Assembly (NCBI GenBank): GCA_023410645.1
Contig: JAEYPQ010000030.1
Location: forward strand, 69,490 to 133,489
Source of the DNA: Bacillota bacterium
Lineage (GTDB): Bacteria > Bacillota > Clostridia > TANB77 > CAG-465
Direction of reading: 5' to 3'
Length of the DNA stretch: 64,000 bases
How positions within the stretch are numbered: position 1 is the first letter of the stretch; the number at the start of each line of letters is the position of its first letter. This document shows, piece by piece, positions 24,365 to 33,159 of this stretch. The position numbers were made by a program, and so were the translations under genes. The notes under the pieces are model-generated. The model was not told where the DNA came from. It did not search any database and saw only the letters and a list, made by a program, of their open reading frames with translations.

Positions 24365-26911
24365 ATGAAAAGAGGAATAAGTTTAATAGTTTTGATAATA
24401 ACAATAATTGTAATAATAATTTTAGCAGGAGCAGTAATATTAAATTTAACAAACAATAATCCGATAGATAGTGCAAGAAAAGCGAGACTATTAAATGATG
24501 TAGATACATTTAAAAGTGAATTATCGTTATATGAATTAAATAAAATGTCAGATTTAACAGGAAATTACAATCCTAAGACATTGAACGCAGATAAAAATAG
24601 TGTATCAGAAGATGGAGTACAAGATACAAATAGGAAAATATCAGATGTTATAACTTCAATGAATAATACTAGATATACTGATATATTAGAAATTATTTCT
24701 GGAGAATTAGTATATGTGGGAGATAATGAAAAAGAGTCAAACTGGTTAGATGGAATAATAGAATCAGAGAATTTCAAAATAAATTTATCATTAATACCTG
24801 ATGAGACTAATATAAAAGGAAAAGTAACTCTTTCAGGATTATTAGTAGATGAAACAAAAATAGAATATTATAGAATTTACTTATCACAAACACAAGGTAC
24901 ATATCCTGATACACCAAATATTGAGATAACAGATAAGAAAAAAGAGATAGAATTTGATTTACAAAGTTTAAATTCAAATAGTAATTATTATATAAAAGTA
25001 GAACTAAAAATGAGTAATGAGCCAGATGCAAGAGTATTAGAAAGTGGAAAGATAATAACAAAACTAGATAGTGTAGCACCAAATACGCCACAAATAGCAG
25101 TACCAGAATACTCAAATAATTATACAATAGATTTATTAACAGTAATATTGTTAGATAATGAAGGTGGAAGTGGAGTAAATAAAGAAGAAAGTAGATATAT
25201 TATAGATAAAGTAGCAACTAACTATACTGAGCAAGATGATATTTGGGATTCGGCAGTTAATTTTTCAGCAGAAGAATTTATTCAAAATACAGCATCAATA
25301 ACATCTAATGTAGATACAGATGGAGAATATTATCTTCATGTGTTAGCAATTGATAATGCAGGAAATAAAAAATCTGCTGTATCAAGTAGGATAATAGTAG
25401 ATACAACAGTACCAAATGAAGCAGAAATAACAGTTCCGCAAACTGCAACAAATAATACAGTACAAGCAACAGTAAATCTTTCTGATAATACTGGAGGTAG
25501 TGGCATTGATTTAAGTAAGTGCAAATATATATACTCAGCAGTGTCATATCCATATGGCGATACAGAAACTATATGGGATACAGCAACAGTATTTACAAGT
25601 GAAGTACAAACAATAACAGTGACATCAAGTACAAATGAAGTATATTATCTACATGTATTACTAGTAGATAAGGCAGGAAATAGAAGAGAAGTACTATCAA
25701 GTGGAGTAACAACAAATACAGATACACCTATTGCTCCAGTAATAACAGGAACAATAGCAACAAATACATGGATAAATCAAAATGTAACATTGACAATAAA
25801 TGAGGTAACATCACCAGGAATAACAAGATATGAATATTCAATAAATGGTGGTACGTGGCAAACATATAATTCAACAAATAAAATAGTTGTAACAAGTGAT
25901 GGAACATATACAATAAAAGCAAGAGCAGTAAATAATGTAGGGACAATTGGAGCAGAGTCAGAAGGGTACATAGTTAAAATAGATAGGGTGCTTCCAACAA
26001 TATCAGCCACATATAAAAAGGCAGATGGAACAACATATACTTCTGATACATGGACAAATCAATCAGTAATTATAACTGCTACTGGAAATGACAATGGTGG
26101 AAGTGGAATAAGCAAATATCAAGTTACATACAATGGATCTGAATTTTCAGATTTAATGGGTAATACTGTAACTTTAAGTACTACTGGAAGGACAGGAATA
26201 TGGGTAAGGGCAATAGATAATACAGGGAATGTGGGAGCACTTACATCTAACTTTATTGTATCAATAGATAAAACAGAACCAAGTATTTCATTATCACAAG
26301 CTTCAAATGGAAATTATTCTAAAATAATTACAGCAAGTATAGCTGATAATGAATCAGGCATAATGATAAAGAAGTGGGCGCAAGGTTCACGAAATGCTGC
26401 ATACTTTGCAAGTAGTGGAACAGAATTTACTGGAACAACATTTGAAGTAACTAATAATGATACATATACTGTATATGCAAAGAATAATGCAGGAGTAGAA
26501 AAAATACAAACAATATCAATACAAGGAATTTGGTTTTTAAAGACATTCACTGGTTCAAGTGGATTATCATATGGAAATGGAGCGACTTTAGATTCAAATG
26601 GAAATATAATACTTGGAGTGAATACTGCAGTGCAATATGGTCCATATGTTGATTTAGTTGCAGGAACTTATGAAATAACTACAATTGGCGAAAACTTAGA
26701 TAAAGGTAATCATCAGTGTTATTATGGATATGGAACTACAGAAGGAAGAATTGATGTAACAATGAATATAAATACCAATACTTCTACTACATATGTATAT
26801 ACGATAATTCTCGCAAATGATTCACCAAAAATTGAAAGTGTAATATATAATTGGACTAGTGGATCGTATACAATAAAAGTAAATAGTGTTCAAATAAAAA
26901 GAATACAATAG
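24365..26911 (+). CDS. giant prepilin-like surface protein with Ig-like domains, paralog 2
   Basis: An 848-residue relative of the preceding gene. ATG 24365 (MKRGISL) is used because AGGAGG lies 8 nt upstream; an ATG at 24341 would sit almost on the promoter. The prepilin-like helix again has Val at +5. Residues 1-540 match paralog 1 domain for domain (pilin-like head, FN3-like, Ig-like repeats with DTETIWDTATVFTS and YYLHVLLVDKAGNRR). After IVKIDR the proteins differ: this one has two further Ig-like units (GGSGISKYQVTYNG, DNESGIMIKKWAQG) and a C-terminal beta-rich domain of about 130 residues. Function unknown; adhesion or matrix binding is plausible. It is transcribed from its own promoter between two terminators. 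Confidence 0.75.
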   Translation: MKRGISLIVLIITIIVIIILAGAVILNLTNNNPIDSARKARLLNDVDTFKSELSLYELNKMSDLTGNYNPKTLNADKNSVSEDGVQDTNRKISDVITSMNNTRYTDILEIISGELVYVGDNEKESNWLDGIIESENFKINLSLIPDETNIKGKVTLSGLLVDETKIEYYRIYLSQTQGTYPDTPNIEITDKKKEIEFDLQSLNSNSNYYIKVELKMSNEPDARVLESGKIITKLDSVAPNTPQIAVPEYSNNYTIDLLTVILLDNEGGSGVNKEESRYIIDKVATNYTEQDDIWDSAVNFSAEEFIQNTASITSNVDTDGEYYLHVLAIDNAGNKKSAVSSRIIVDTTVPNEAEITVPQTATNNTVQATVNLSDNTGGSGIDLSKCKYIYSAVSYPYGDTETIWDTATVFTSEVQTITVTSSTNEVYYLHVLLVDKAGNRREVLSSGVTTNTDTPIAPVITGTIATNTWINQNVTLTINEVTSPGITRYEYSINGGTWQTYNSTNKIVVTSDGTYTIKARAVNNVGTIGAESEGYIVKIDRVLPTISATYKKADGTTYTSDTWTNQSVIITATGNDNGGSGISKYQVTYNGSEFSDLMGNTVTLSTTGRTGIWVRAIDNTGNVGALTSNFIVSIDKTEPSISLSQASNGNYSKIITASIADNESGIMIKKWAQGSRNAAYFASSGTEFTGTTFEVTNNDTYTVYAKNNAGVEKIQTISIQGIWFLKTFTGSSGLSYGNGATLDSNGNIILGVNTAVQYGPYVDLVAGTYEITTIGENLDKGNHQCYYGYGTTEGRIDVTMNINTNTSTTYVYTIILANDSPKIESVIYNWTSGSYTIKVNSVQIKRIQ
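24374..25989 (+). repeat. 1.6-kb coding duplication, copy B
   Basis: Partner of 21460-23072. Differences are mostly synonymous or conservative, so the duplication is old enough to have drifted but is still under selection. Confidence 0.85.
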
Positions 26912-26930
26912 AAATTATTAAAAATATAAT

Positions 26931-26969
26931 TGTAGTGTAAATGTTTAAAAAGCATTTGCACTACTTTTT
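26931..26969 (+). terminator. intrinsic terminator
   Basis: GTAGTGTAAATG / CATTTGCACTAC stem with TTTTTG. Confidence 0.85.
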
Positions 26970-27008
26970 GTATATTGTATCTTTTTTTGTAATTTTTTGG
27001 AATACTAC

Positions 27009-27037
27009 TTGAAAATTAAAATACGATGAGGTAAAAT
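27009..27037 (+). promoter_or_regulatory. promoter of the glycolytic operon
   Basis: TTGAAA (27009-27014), 17-bp spacer, TAAAAT (27032-27037), followed by AAGGAGG before gap. Confidence 0.7.
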
Positions 27038-27066
27038 ATAGATGTACAATAAGGAGGTATAATTGT

Positions 27067-28077
27067 ATGAATATTAAACTTGGAATTAATGGATTCGGAA
27101 GAATCGGAAGACTTGTGATGAGAGCATCACTAGAAAGAGGAAATGTAGATGTTGTAGCAGTAAATGATCCGTTTATTGATCTAGAATATATGAAATATAT
27201 GTTAACTTATGATTCAATACATGGAAAATTCAATGCTGATATAGAAATAGATGGATCAAATCTTGTAGTAAACGGTAAGGAAATTAAAGTATTTAATTGT
27301 AAAGATCCAAATGAAATACCATGGAAAGATGCTGGAGTTGAATATGTTGTAGAATCTTCAGGAGTATTTACAACAATGGAAAAAGCAGCAGCTCACTTCA
27401 CAGGTGGGGCAAAGAAAGTTGTTATTTCTGCTCCATCTAAAGATGCTCCTATGTTTGTTATGGGAGTAAATAATGATAAATATACAACTGATATGAATAT
27501 TGTTTCAAATGCATCATGTACTACTAACTGTTTAGCACCTCTTGCTAAAGTAATAAATGATAATTTTGGAATTGAAGAAGGATTAATGACAACAGTTCAC
27601 TCTACAACAGCAACACAAAAAACTGTTGATGGACCATCAAATAAGGATTGGAGAGGCGGTAGAGCAGCTGCTGGTAATATAATACCATCATCTACTGGTG
27701 CTGCAAAAGCAGTTGGGAAAGTTATTCCGGAATTAAATGGAAAACTTACTGGTATGTCATTTAGAGTTCCAACTCTTGATGTTTCAGTTGTTGATTTAAC
27801 TTGTAGACTTTCTAAACCAGCTACTTATGACGAAATAGTAGAAGCTGTTAAAAAAGCTTGTAAAAATGAATTAAAAGGTATTATGGATTATACTGATGAA
27901 GAATTAGTATCTTCAGATTTTATACATAATCCACATACTTCAATATTTGATATTAAAGCAGGAATTGCATTAAGTGATACATTTGTAAAATTAGTATCAT
28001 GGTATGATAATGAATGGGGTTATTCAAATAAAGTAGTAGATTTAATTTGCCACATGTATGAAGTAGATAATAAATAA
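27067..28077 (+). CDS. gap: glyceraldehyde-3-phosphate dehydrogenase
   Basis: NAD-dependent oxidation and phosphorylation of glyceraldehyde-3-phosphate in glycolysis. It has the N-terminal Rossmann motif LGINGFGRIGRLVMR, the catalytic NASCTTNCLAPLAK with the active Cys, and HSTTATQKTVDGPS. Further along are RGGRAAAGNIIPSSTGAAKA and the C-terminal SWYDNEWGYSNKV. Length 336 is standard. First gene of a glycolytic operon that runs to eno. A GC-rich hairpin lies between it and pgk and may set their relative expression. Confidence 0.98.
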   Translation: MNIKLGINGFGRIGRLVMRASLERGNVDVVAVNDPFIDLEYMKYMLTYDSIHGKFNADIEIDGSNLVVNGKEIKVFNCKDPNEIPWKDAGVEYVVESSGVFTTMEKAAAHFTGGAKKVVISAPSKDAPMFVMGVNNDKYTTDMNIVSNASCTTNCLAPLAKVINDNFGIEEGLMTTVHSTTATQKTVDGPSNKDWRGGRAAAGNIIPSSTGAAKAVGKVIPELNGKLTGMSFRVPTLDVSVVDLTCRLSKPATYDEIVEAVKKACKNELKGIMDYTDEELVSSDFIHNPHTSIFDIKAGIALSDTFVKLVSWYDNEWGYSNKVVDLICHMYEVDNK

Positions 28078-28097
28078 TATTTGTAAGGTTTTATAGA

Positions 28098-28126
28098 GGC
28101 TGGCTTAAATAAAAAAGCCAGCCTTT
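28098..28126 (+). promoter_or_regulatory. intercistronic hairpin between gap and pgk
   Basis: GGCTGGCTT / AAGCCAGCC stem with only three T residues after it. The poor T tract suggests partial termination or mRNA processing/stabilisation rather than full termination; no new promoter is evident before pgk. Confidence 0.6.
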
Positions 28127-28152
28127 AAAAGACAATAGTAGGAGGTAAAATT

Positions 28153-29334
28153 ATGATAAATAAGAAAACTGTAAAAGATGTAGAAGTAAAGTCAAAAAAA
28201 GTGTTATTAAGATGTGATTTTAATGTTCCTATAAATAAGGAAACAGGTGAAATAACTAGCGATAAAAGAATAGTTGAATCACTTAAAACCATTAATTACT
28301 TAGAAAATGCTGGTGCAAAGGTAATATTATGTTCACATTTAGGAAAAACAGGACAAAATAAGACTTTAGCTCCTGTTGCAAAAAGATTATCTGAGTTACT
28401 TGGTAAAGAAGTAGTATTGTTAAAGGATATATTATCTGAGGAAACAAAAAAATATATTGATTCTATGAATCCATCAGATGTAGTACTACTGGAAAATACT
28501 AGAATGTATGAAGAAGAAGAAAAAAATGATCCTGAGTTTTCAAAGAAATTAGCTTCACTTGCTGATGTATTTGTAAATGATGCATTTGGCTCAGCACATA
28601 GAGCACATGCTTCAACAGAAGGTGTTGCACATTATCTTCCTTCAGTTTGTGGCTTTTTAATTGAAAAAGAAATAACTGCTTTAGATGGAGCAATGAACAA
28701 TCCAAAAAGACCATTACTTGCAATAGTTGGTGGATCAAAAGTTTCAAGTAAGATAGATGTATTAAATAGTTTATTAGATAAAGTTGATACACTTCTTATA
28801 GGAGGAGCTATGACTTATACATTTATAAAAGCACAGGATGGAAGGATTGGAAAATCACTTTGTGAAGAAGATAAAGTAGATGTAGCTTCTGAAATCCTAA
28901 AGAAAGCACTTGATAAAGAAGTTAGAATACTACTTCCTGTTGATAATGTTGTAGCAACTGAAATTACTGAGGATGCTGAAACAATGATAACAAATATTGA
29001 TGAAATACCTGATGAATATATAGGTCTTGATATAGGACCTAAAACAATAAATCTATTTGTACAAGAAATAAAAGTTGCTGGAACCGTGATTTGGAATGGA
29101 CCTGTTGGTGTATTTGAAGTTGATAAATTTGCAAAAGGAACTGAAGCAATTGCAAAAGCAATGGCCAATTCTGATGCTGTAACTGTAGTTGGCGGCGGAG
29201 ATAGTGCAGCAGCAGTTGAAAAATTTGGACTTGAAGAAAAAATGAGTCACGTATCAACCGGTGGGGGAGCATCATTAGAATTCATGGAAGGAAAAAAACT
29301 ACCAGGAATAGAAATATTACAAGATAAAGCATAA
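28153..29334 (+). CDS. pgk: phosphoglycerate kinase
   Basis: Transfers the phosphate of 1,3-bisphosphoglycerate to ADP. It has the N-terminal substrate-binding signature KVLLRCDFNVPINK, HLGKTGQNKTLAPVA, FVNDAFGSAHRAHAS and AIVGGSKVSSKI. At the C-terminal end are VIWNGPVGVFE and VVGGGDSAAAVEK followed by VSTGGGASLEFMEG. Length 393 is normal. GGAGG precedes the ATG at 28153. Second gene of the glycolytic operon. Confidence 0.98.
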   Translation: MINKKTVKDVEVKSKKVLLRCDFNVPINKETGEITSDKRIVESLKTINYLENAGAKVILCSHLGKTGQNKTLAPVAKRLSELLGKEVVLLKDILSEETKKYIDSMNPSDVVLLENTRMYEEEEKNDPEFSKKLASLADVFVNDAFGSAHRAHASTEGVAHYLPSVCGFLIEKEITALDGAMNNPKRPLLAIVGGSKVSSKIDVLNSLLDKVDTLLIGGAMTYTFIKAQDGRIGKSLCEEDKVDVASEILKKALDKEVRILLPVDNVVATEITEDAETMITNIDEIPDEYIGLDIGPKTINLFVQEIKVAGTVIWNGPVGVFEVDKFAKGTEAIAKAMANSDAVTVVGGGDSAAAVEKFGLEEKMSHVSTGGGASLEFMEGKKLPGIEILQDKA

Positions 29335-29370
29335 AATTTATGTAGAATATAGTAGAATTTGGAGAAAAAT

Positions 29371-29886
29371 ATGGGAAATGGAATTAATGGCAAAAAAGTG
29401 ATTAAAATAAATAATAAGAATTATACAATAAATTTACCAAGATTTGTTATATCATTTTGTTGCATAATTTTAGTATTAGTTATAGTTTTTAATATATTTG
29501 GTGGTAAAAAAGAAATTAATGCAAATACAAATATAGATGAACTTAATGCTAAAAAATATGCAAAACAGATATTGGCAGAATATGAGAAAGATGGTCAAAA
29601 AGATAAATTTTTGCAAGACTATGAAAAGATTCAAACTTCAGTTGGAATGTATATACTTAGTAATTCAACGTTAGATGATGATTCTTTTACTAAAATCTCT
29701 AATGATTTAAATAAAGATTTAGCAAAGGATGATTGGAAAATTATAGATGAAAGTAGACCTACTACTTGGAATGGTAAATGGAGTATTAATGAACAAGGTG
29801 TATTAAAATTCAAATTCGATAACAAGGAAATAGAACCTAGTTGGAAAAATGATAGTGAACTTTCAAGTAAATTAATATTAAATTAA
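29371..29886 (+). CDS. membrane-anchored protein of unknown function in the glycolytic operon
   Basis: A 171-residue protein with a short basic N-terminus, one membrane helix (about residues 26-44) and an extracytoplasmic domain of about 125 residues, mostly charged. A TTG at 29359 is possible, but ATG 29371 has TTTGGAG at proper spacing. The end of the domain (RPTTWNGKWSINEQGVLKFK) looks beta-rich. No lipobox or catalytic motif is seen and I do not know the family. It lies between pgk and tpiA with short gaps, so it is co-transcribed with glycolytic genes, which tells little about its job. Confidence 0.6.
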   Translation: MGNGINGKKVIKINNKNYTINLPRFVISFCCIILVLVIVFNIFGGKKEINANTNIDELNAKKYAKQILAEYEKDGQKDKFLQDYEKIQTSVGMYILSNSTLDDDSFTKISNDLNKDLAKDDWKIIDESRPTTWNGKWSINEQGVLKFKFDNKEIEPSWKNDSELSSKLILN

Positions 29887-29921
29887 GAATAATATTTATA
29901 TAGTTAGGAAGGGGTTTTGTT

Positions 29922-30668
29922 ATGAGAAAAAAAATAATTGCTGGAAATTGGAAAATGAACTATACTGTAAATGAAGCTGAGGATTTTGTAATAGAAATAA
30001 AAGATAGAATAAATACGTCAGATGTGGATGTTGTTATTTGCCCAAATTTTGTATCACTTGACAGAATATCAAATGTGTTAGATGGAACTAATATAAAACT
30101 TGGAGCTCAAAATGTATATTTTGAAAATAAAGGTGCTTATACTGGTGAAACATCAGTAGATATGTTATTTGCAGTAAATACAGAATACTGTATAGTCGGA
30201 CATAGTGAAAGAAGAGAACTTTTTGGCGAAACAAATGAGATTGTAAATAAAAAAGCAAAAAAATTGCTTGAAAAAGGCATTAATCCTATAGTTTGTGTTG
30301 GCGAAACTTTAGATCAGAGAAATTCAAATGAAATGTTTAATGTTGTAGAATCACAAATCAAAGAATCTTTAGCTGGAATAACTGAAGAGCAAATGGAAAA
30401 TAATGTAGTTATTGCATATGAACCAATTTGGGCAATAGGAACTGGTGTAACAGCAACTTCTGCTCAAGCTGAAGAAATGTGTAAATTTATACGCCAAACT
30501 ATTGCAAATATTTATTCAGACAAAGTTGCAAACTTAGTAAGAATACAATATGGTGGAAGTGTTAAACCAGAAAATGCAAGTGAAATACTAAATATGGAAA
30601 ATATAGATGGTGCATTAGTTGGTGGAGCAAGTCTTAAAAATGATTTTGTTGCTATTGTAAATTACTAA
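29922..30668 (+). CDS. tpiA: triosephosphate isomerase
   Basis: Interconverts dihydroxyacetone phosphate and glyceraldehyde-3-phosphate. Signatures are AGNWKMNYT with the active Lys, CIVGHSERRELFGE with the catalytic His, and VIAYEPIWAIGTGVTA with the catalytic Glu and loop 6. RIQYGGSVKPENA and DGALVGGASL form the phosphate-binding end. Length 248 is normal. GGAAGGGG precedes the ATG. Confidence 0.98.
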   Translation: MRKKIIAGNWKMNYTVNEAEDFVIEIKDRINTSDVDVVICPNFVSLDRISNVLDGTNIKLGAQNVYFENKGAYTGETSVDMLFAVNTEYCIVGHSERRELFGETNEIVNKKAKKLLEKGINPIVCVGETLDQRNSNEMFNVVESQIKESLAGITEEQMENNVVIAYEPIWAIGTGVTATSAQAEEMCKFIRQTIANIYSDKVANLVRIQYGGSVKPENASEILNMENIDGALVGGASLKNDFVAIVNY

Positions 30669-30728
30669 AATAAGTGATATAATGAAAGTGCTGTGAAATT
30701 CATAGTAGAAAGAGAAGAGTGAGATTTT

Positions 30729-32267
30729 ATGCATAATAGACAATATTTACTAATGATATTAGATGGTGTTGGTTTAAATGATGAAGAAAAAGGAAATGCT
30801 TTTAAACTTGCAAATACACCTAATTTAGATAGATTAATAGAAAAATATCCAAATACACATATTGCCACTAGTGGTATGGCTGTAGGACTACCAGAAGGAC
30901 AAATGGGAAATTCTGAAGTTGGTCATACTAACATTGGGGCTGGAAGGATTGTATATCAAGAACTTACAAGAATTACTAAAGAAATAAATGATGGAGATTT
31001 CTTCGAAAATGAAGTATTAAAAAGTGCAATAGAAAATGCAAAGAAAAATAACTCTAGTTTACATTTAATGGGACTTGTGTCTGATGGTGGTGTTCATTCA
31101 CATATTGAACATTTATATGCTTTACTTGAAATGGCAAAAAGACACAATTTAGAAAATGTATTTGTACATGCTTTCTTAGATGGAAGAGATACACCTCCTA
31201 CATCTGCTGTTGAATATGTAAAAGAATTAGAATCAAAAATGAAAGAAATAGGTGTAGGAAGAATCGCTACTTTAACTGGAAGATATTATGCTATGGATAG
31301 AGATAATAGATGGGAAAGAGAAAAGTTAGCATATAACGCAATGGCATTTGGTGAAGGAAATAAGTTCAAAACAGTTCAAAAGGCAATTGAAAATTCTTAT
31401 GAAATGCAAGAATTTGATGAATTTGTAAAACCAATAATTGTTGTAAATGATGATGATATGCCTATTGCAACTGTAAATAGTAATGATTCAGTTATATTCT
31501 TTAATTTTAGACCAGATAGAGCAAGACAAATTACAAGAATATTTACTGAAAAAGATTTTAGTGAATTTGAAACTAAAAAAATAGATAATTTAACTTTTGT
31601 AACTATGACTCAATATGATGAAAAGTTCCATAATGTTAAAGTTGCATACAAGCCACAAACTTTAAAAAATACATTTGGCGAGTATATATCAAATAAAGGA
31701 TATACACAACTTAGAATTGCTGAAACAGAAAAATATGCACATGTTACTTTCTTTTTCAACGGTGGAGAAGAGAAACAGTATGATGGTGAAGATAGAATAT
31801 TAGTGCCATCTCCTAAAGTTGCTACATATGATTTAAAGCCAGAAATGTCTGCTTATGAAGTAACTGATAAAACACTTGAAGCTATAGATTCAAAAAAATA
31901 TGATGTAATTATAATGAATTTTGCAAATGGTGATATGGTTGGCCATACAGGTAATATGGACAAAACAATAGAAGCTGTGGAAGCTTTAGACAAATGTGTT
32001 GGAAAGATAATGGCTAAAATGGAGCAAATAGATGGTGAAGCATTAATTACAGCAGATCACGGAAATTGTGAATATATGATTGATTTAAAAACTGGTGAAG
32101 CTATTACATCACATTCAACATTTGATGTTCCAATGATAGTTGTATCAAATAGAATTAAATCTATAAAAAATGGAAGACTTTGTGATATTGCTCCAACAAT
32201 ACTAACACTTATGGGTGAACAAATTCCAAGTGAGATGACAGGTGAAAGTATAGTAGAATTGCAATAA
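30729..32267 (+). CDS. gpmI: 2,3-bisphosphoglycerate-independent phosphoglycerate mutase
   Basis: Mn-dependent alkaline-phosphatase-superfamily enzyme converting 3- to 2-phosphoglycerate. Visible motifs are LLMILDGVGLND, GNSEVGHTNIGAGR with the phosphoserine, HAFLDGRDTPP and GRYYAMDRDNRWER. The C-terminal metal ligands are in NFANGDMVGHTG and ITADHGNCE. Length 512 is typical. It replaces the cofactor-dependent mutase in this operon, as usual for Clostridia. Confidence 0.97.
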   Translation: MHNRQYLLMILDGVGLNDEEKGNAFKLANTPNLDRLIEKYPNTHIATSGMAVGLPEGQMGNSEVGHTNIGAGRIVYQELTRITKEINDGDFFENEVLKSAIENAKKNNSSLHLMGLVSDGGVHSHIEHLYALLEMAKRHNLENVFVHAFLDGRDTPPTSAVEYVKELESKMKEIGVGRIATLTGRYYAMDRDNRWEREKLAYNAMAFGEGNKFKTVQKAIENSYEMQEFDEFVKPIIVVNDDDMPIATVNSNDSVIFFNFRPDRARQITRIFTEKDFSEFETKKIDNLTFVTMTQYDEKFHNVKVAYKPQTLKNTFGEYISNKGYTQLRIAETEKYAHVTFFFNGGEEKQYDGEDRILVPSPKVATYDLKPEMSAYEVTDKTLEAIDSKKYDVIIMNFANGDMVGHTGNMDKTIEAVEALDKCVGKIMAKMEQIDGEALITADHGNCEYMIDLKTGEAITSHSTFDVPMIVVSNRIKSIKNGRLCDIAPTILTLMGEQIPSEMTGESIVELQ

Positions 32268-32284
32268 ATTACAAGGAGAAGTGT

Positions 32285-33082
32285 ATGAGTAAGGTTGAAG
32301 AAAAAAAAGAGTATACTCATGAAGAAAAAGAAGAAAGACTAACAAAGTATCAATGTGACATTTGTAAAAGTGAATTCTATGTCATAATAGGAAAAAGAGA
32401 ATTTGTTGGCAATAGTATAAATGGTAAGCCTATTTTTGATAAATTACCTGAAAGCTGTCCATCATGTAAAAGTAGTAAGAAAAATTTCAAAAAGTTACTT
32501 ACTAAGAGACAAAAAGAAAAAGAGGCTAATGAAAGAAAAAAAGAAGAAAAGAAAATCCGAGATGAAAAGGTTAAAATTGCTGAAATAGAGAGAAAAAAAA
32601 TATTTGATGATGTTAAAGATTTAGCTAAGGATTTAAGGAAGAATCTTTTTGAAAATAAAATAACACCTGGTCAATTTACTACCATGTTTATGAATTTATC
32701 TTTTCAATTAGCTAAAAAGACAGCAGAAGAATTACCAGTTGATTGGCCATATTATAGAAGAATAATGCTTGATTTTGTTCAAGATATAATGGATTCATAT
32801 GATATAAAAATTAATTGTGAACAAGAGTATGAAAATTTTCAAGAAGATATATCTGAAAATAAAATATATAAGGCTTTAAATTCTAAATATATTGATGATG
32901 ATAAATATGCATTAAAAGATTTTGAAATAAAAGATGAAATTGAAACTGAGTTTGAACGCAAAAGAATTCAAAAAGAAAATGAAAGATTGGAAAAAATAGC
33001 TGAGAAAAATGAAAAAAAATACATTACTATTGATGAATTTAATCTGAAAAAAGAATTAAAAAGTGGTGTTAATAATATATAA
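32285..33082 (+). CDS. zinc-ribbon, helical protein of unknown function
   Basis: A 265-residue cytoplasmic protein. Residues 24-62 hold a zinc ribbon: CDICKSEFYVII, then ESCPSCKSS after about 30 residues. This is followed by a long Lys/Glu-rich coiled coil (about 63-105), a compact helical domain (ITPGQFTTMFMNLSFQLAKK and DWPYYRRIMLDFVQDI) and another charged helical tail. The layout suggests a nucleic-acid- or ribosome-associated protein, but no family is recognised. It starts 17 nt after the gpmI stop behind ACAAGGAG and so belongs to the glycolytic operon. Confidence 0.65.
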   Translation: MSKVEEKKEYTHEEKEERLTKYQCDICKSEFYVIIGKREFVGNSINGKPIFDKLPESCPSCKSSKKNFKKLLTKRQKEKEANERKKEEKKIRDEKVKIAEIERKKIFDDVKDLAKDLRKNLFENKITPGQFTTMFMNLSFQLAKKTAEELPVDWPYYRRIMLDFVQDIMDSYDIKINCEQEYENFQEDISENKIYKALNSKYIDDDKYALKDFEIKDEIETEFERKRIQKENERLEKIAEKNEKKYITIDEFNLKKELKSGVNNI

Positions 33083-33159
33083 CATTGGTATTGCCTACAA
33101 ACAATATATAATTTGTAGTTAATATATATACTTAATATAAGTTTTAAGGAGGAATTTTT

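Noticed and set aside
21860..26550. Many long antisense reading frames inside the two giant prepilin-like genes
   Set aside because: They are Leu/His/Tyr-rich shadows of Thr/Val/Asn repeat codons, lack ribosome sites and recur at the same phase in both paralogs.
28815..29275. Several antisense frames within pgk
   Set aside because: No ribosome sites; they mirror the conserved pgk codons.
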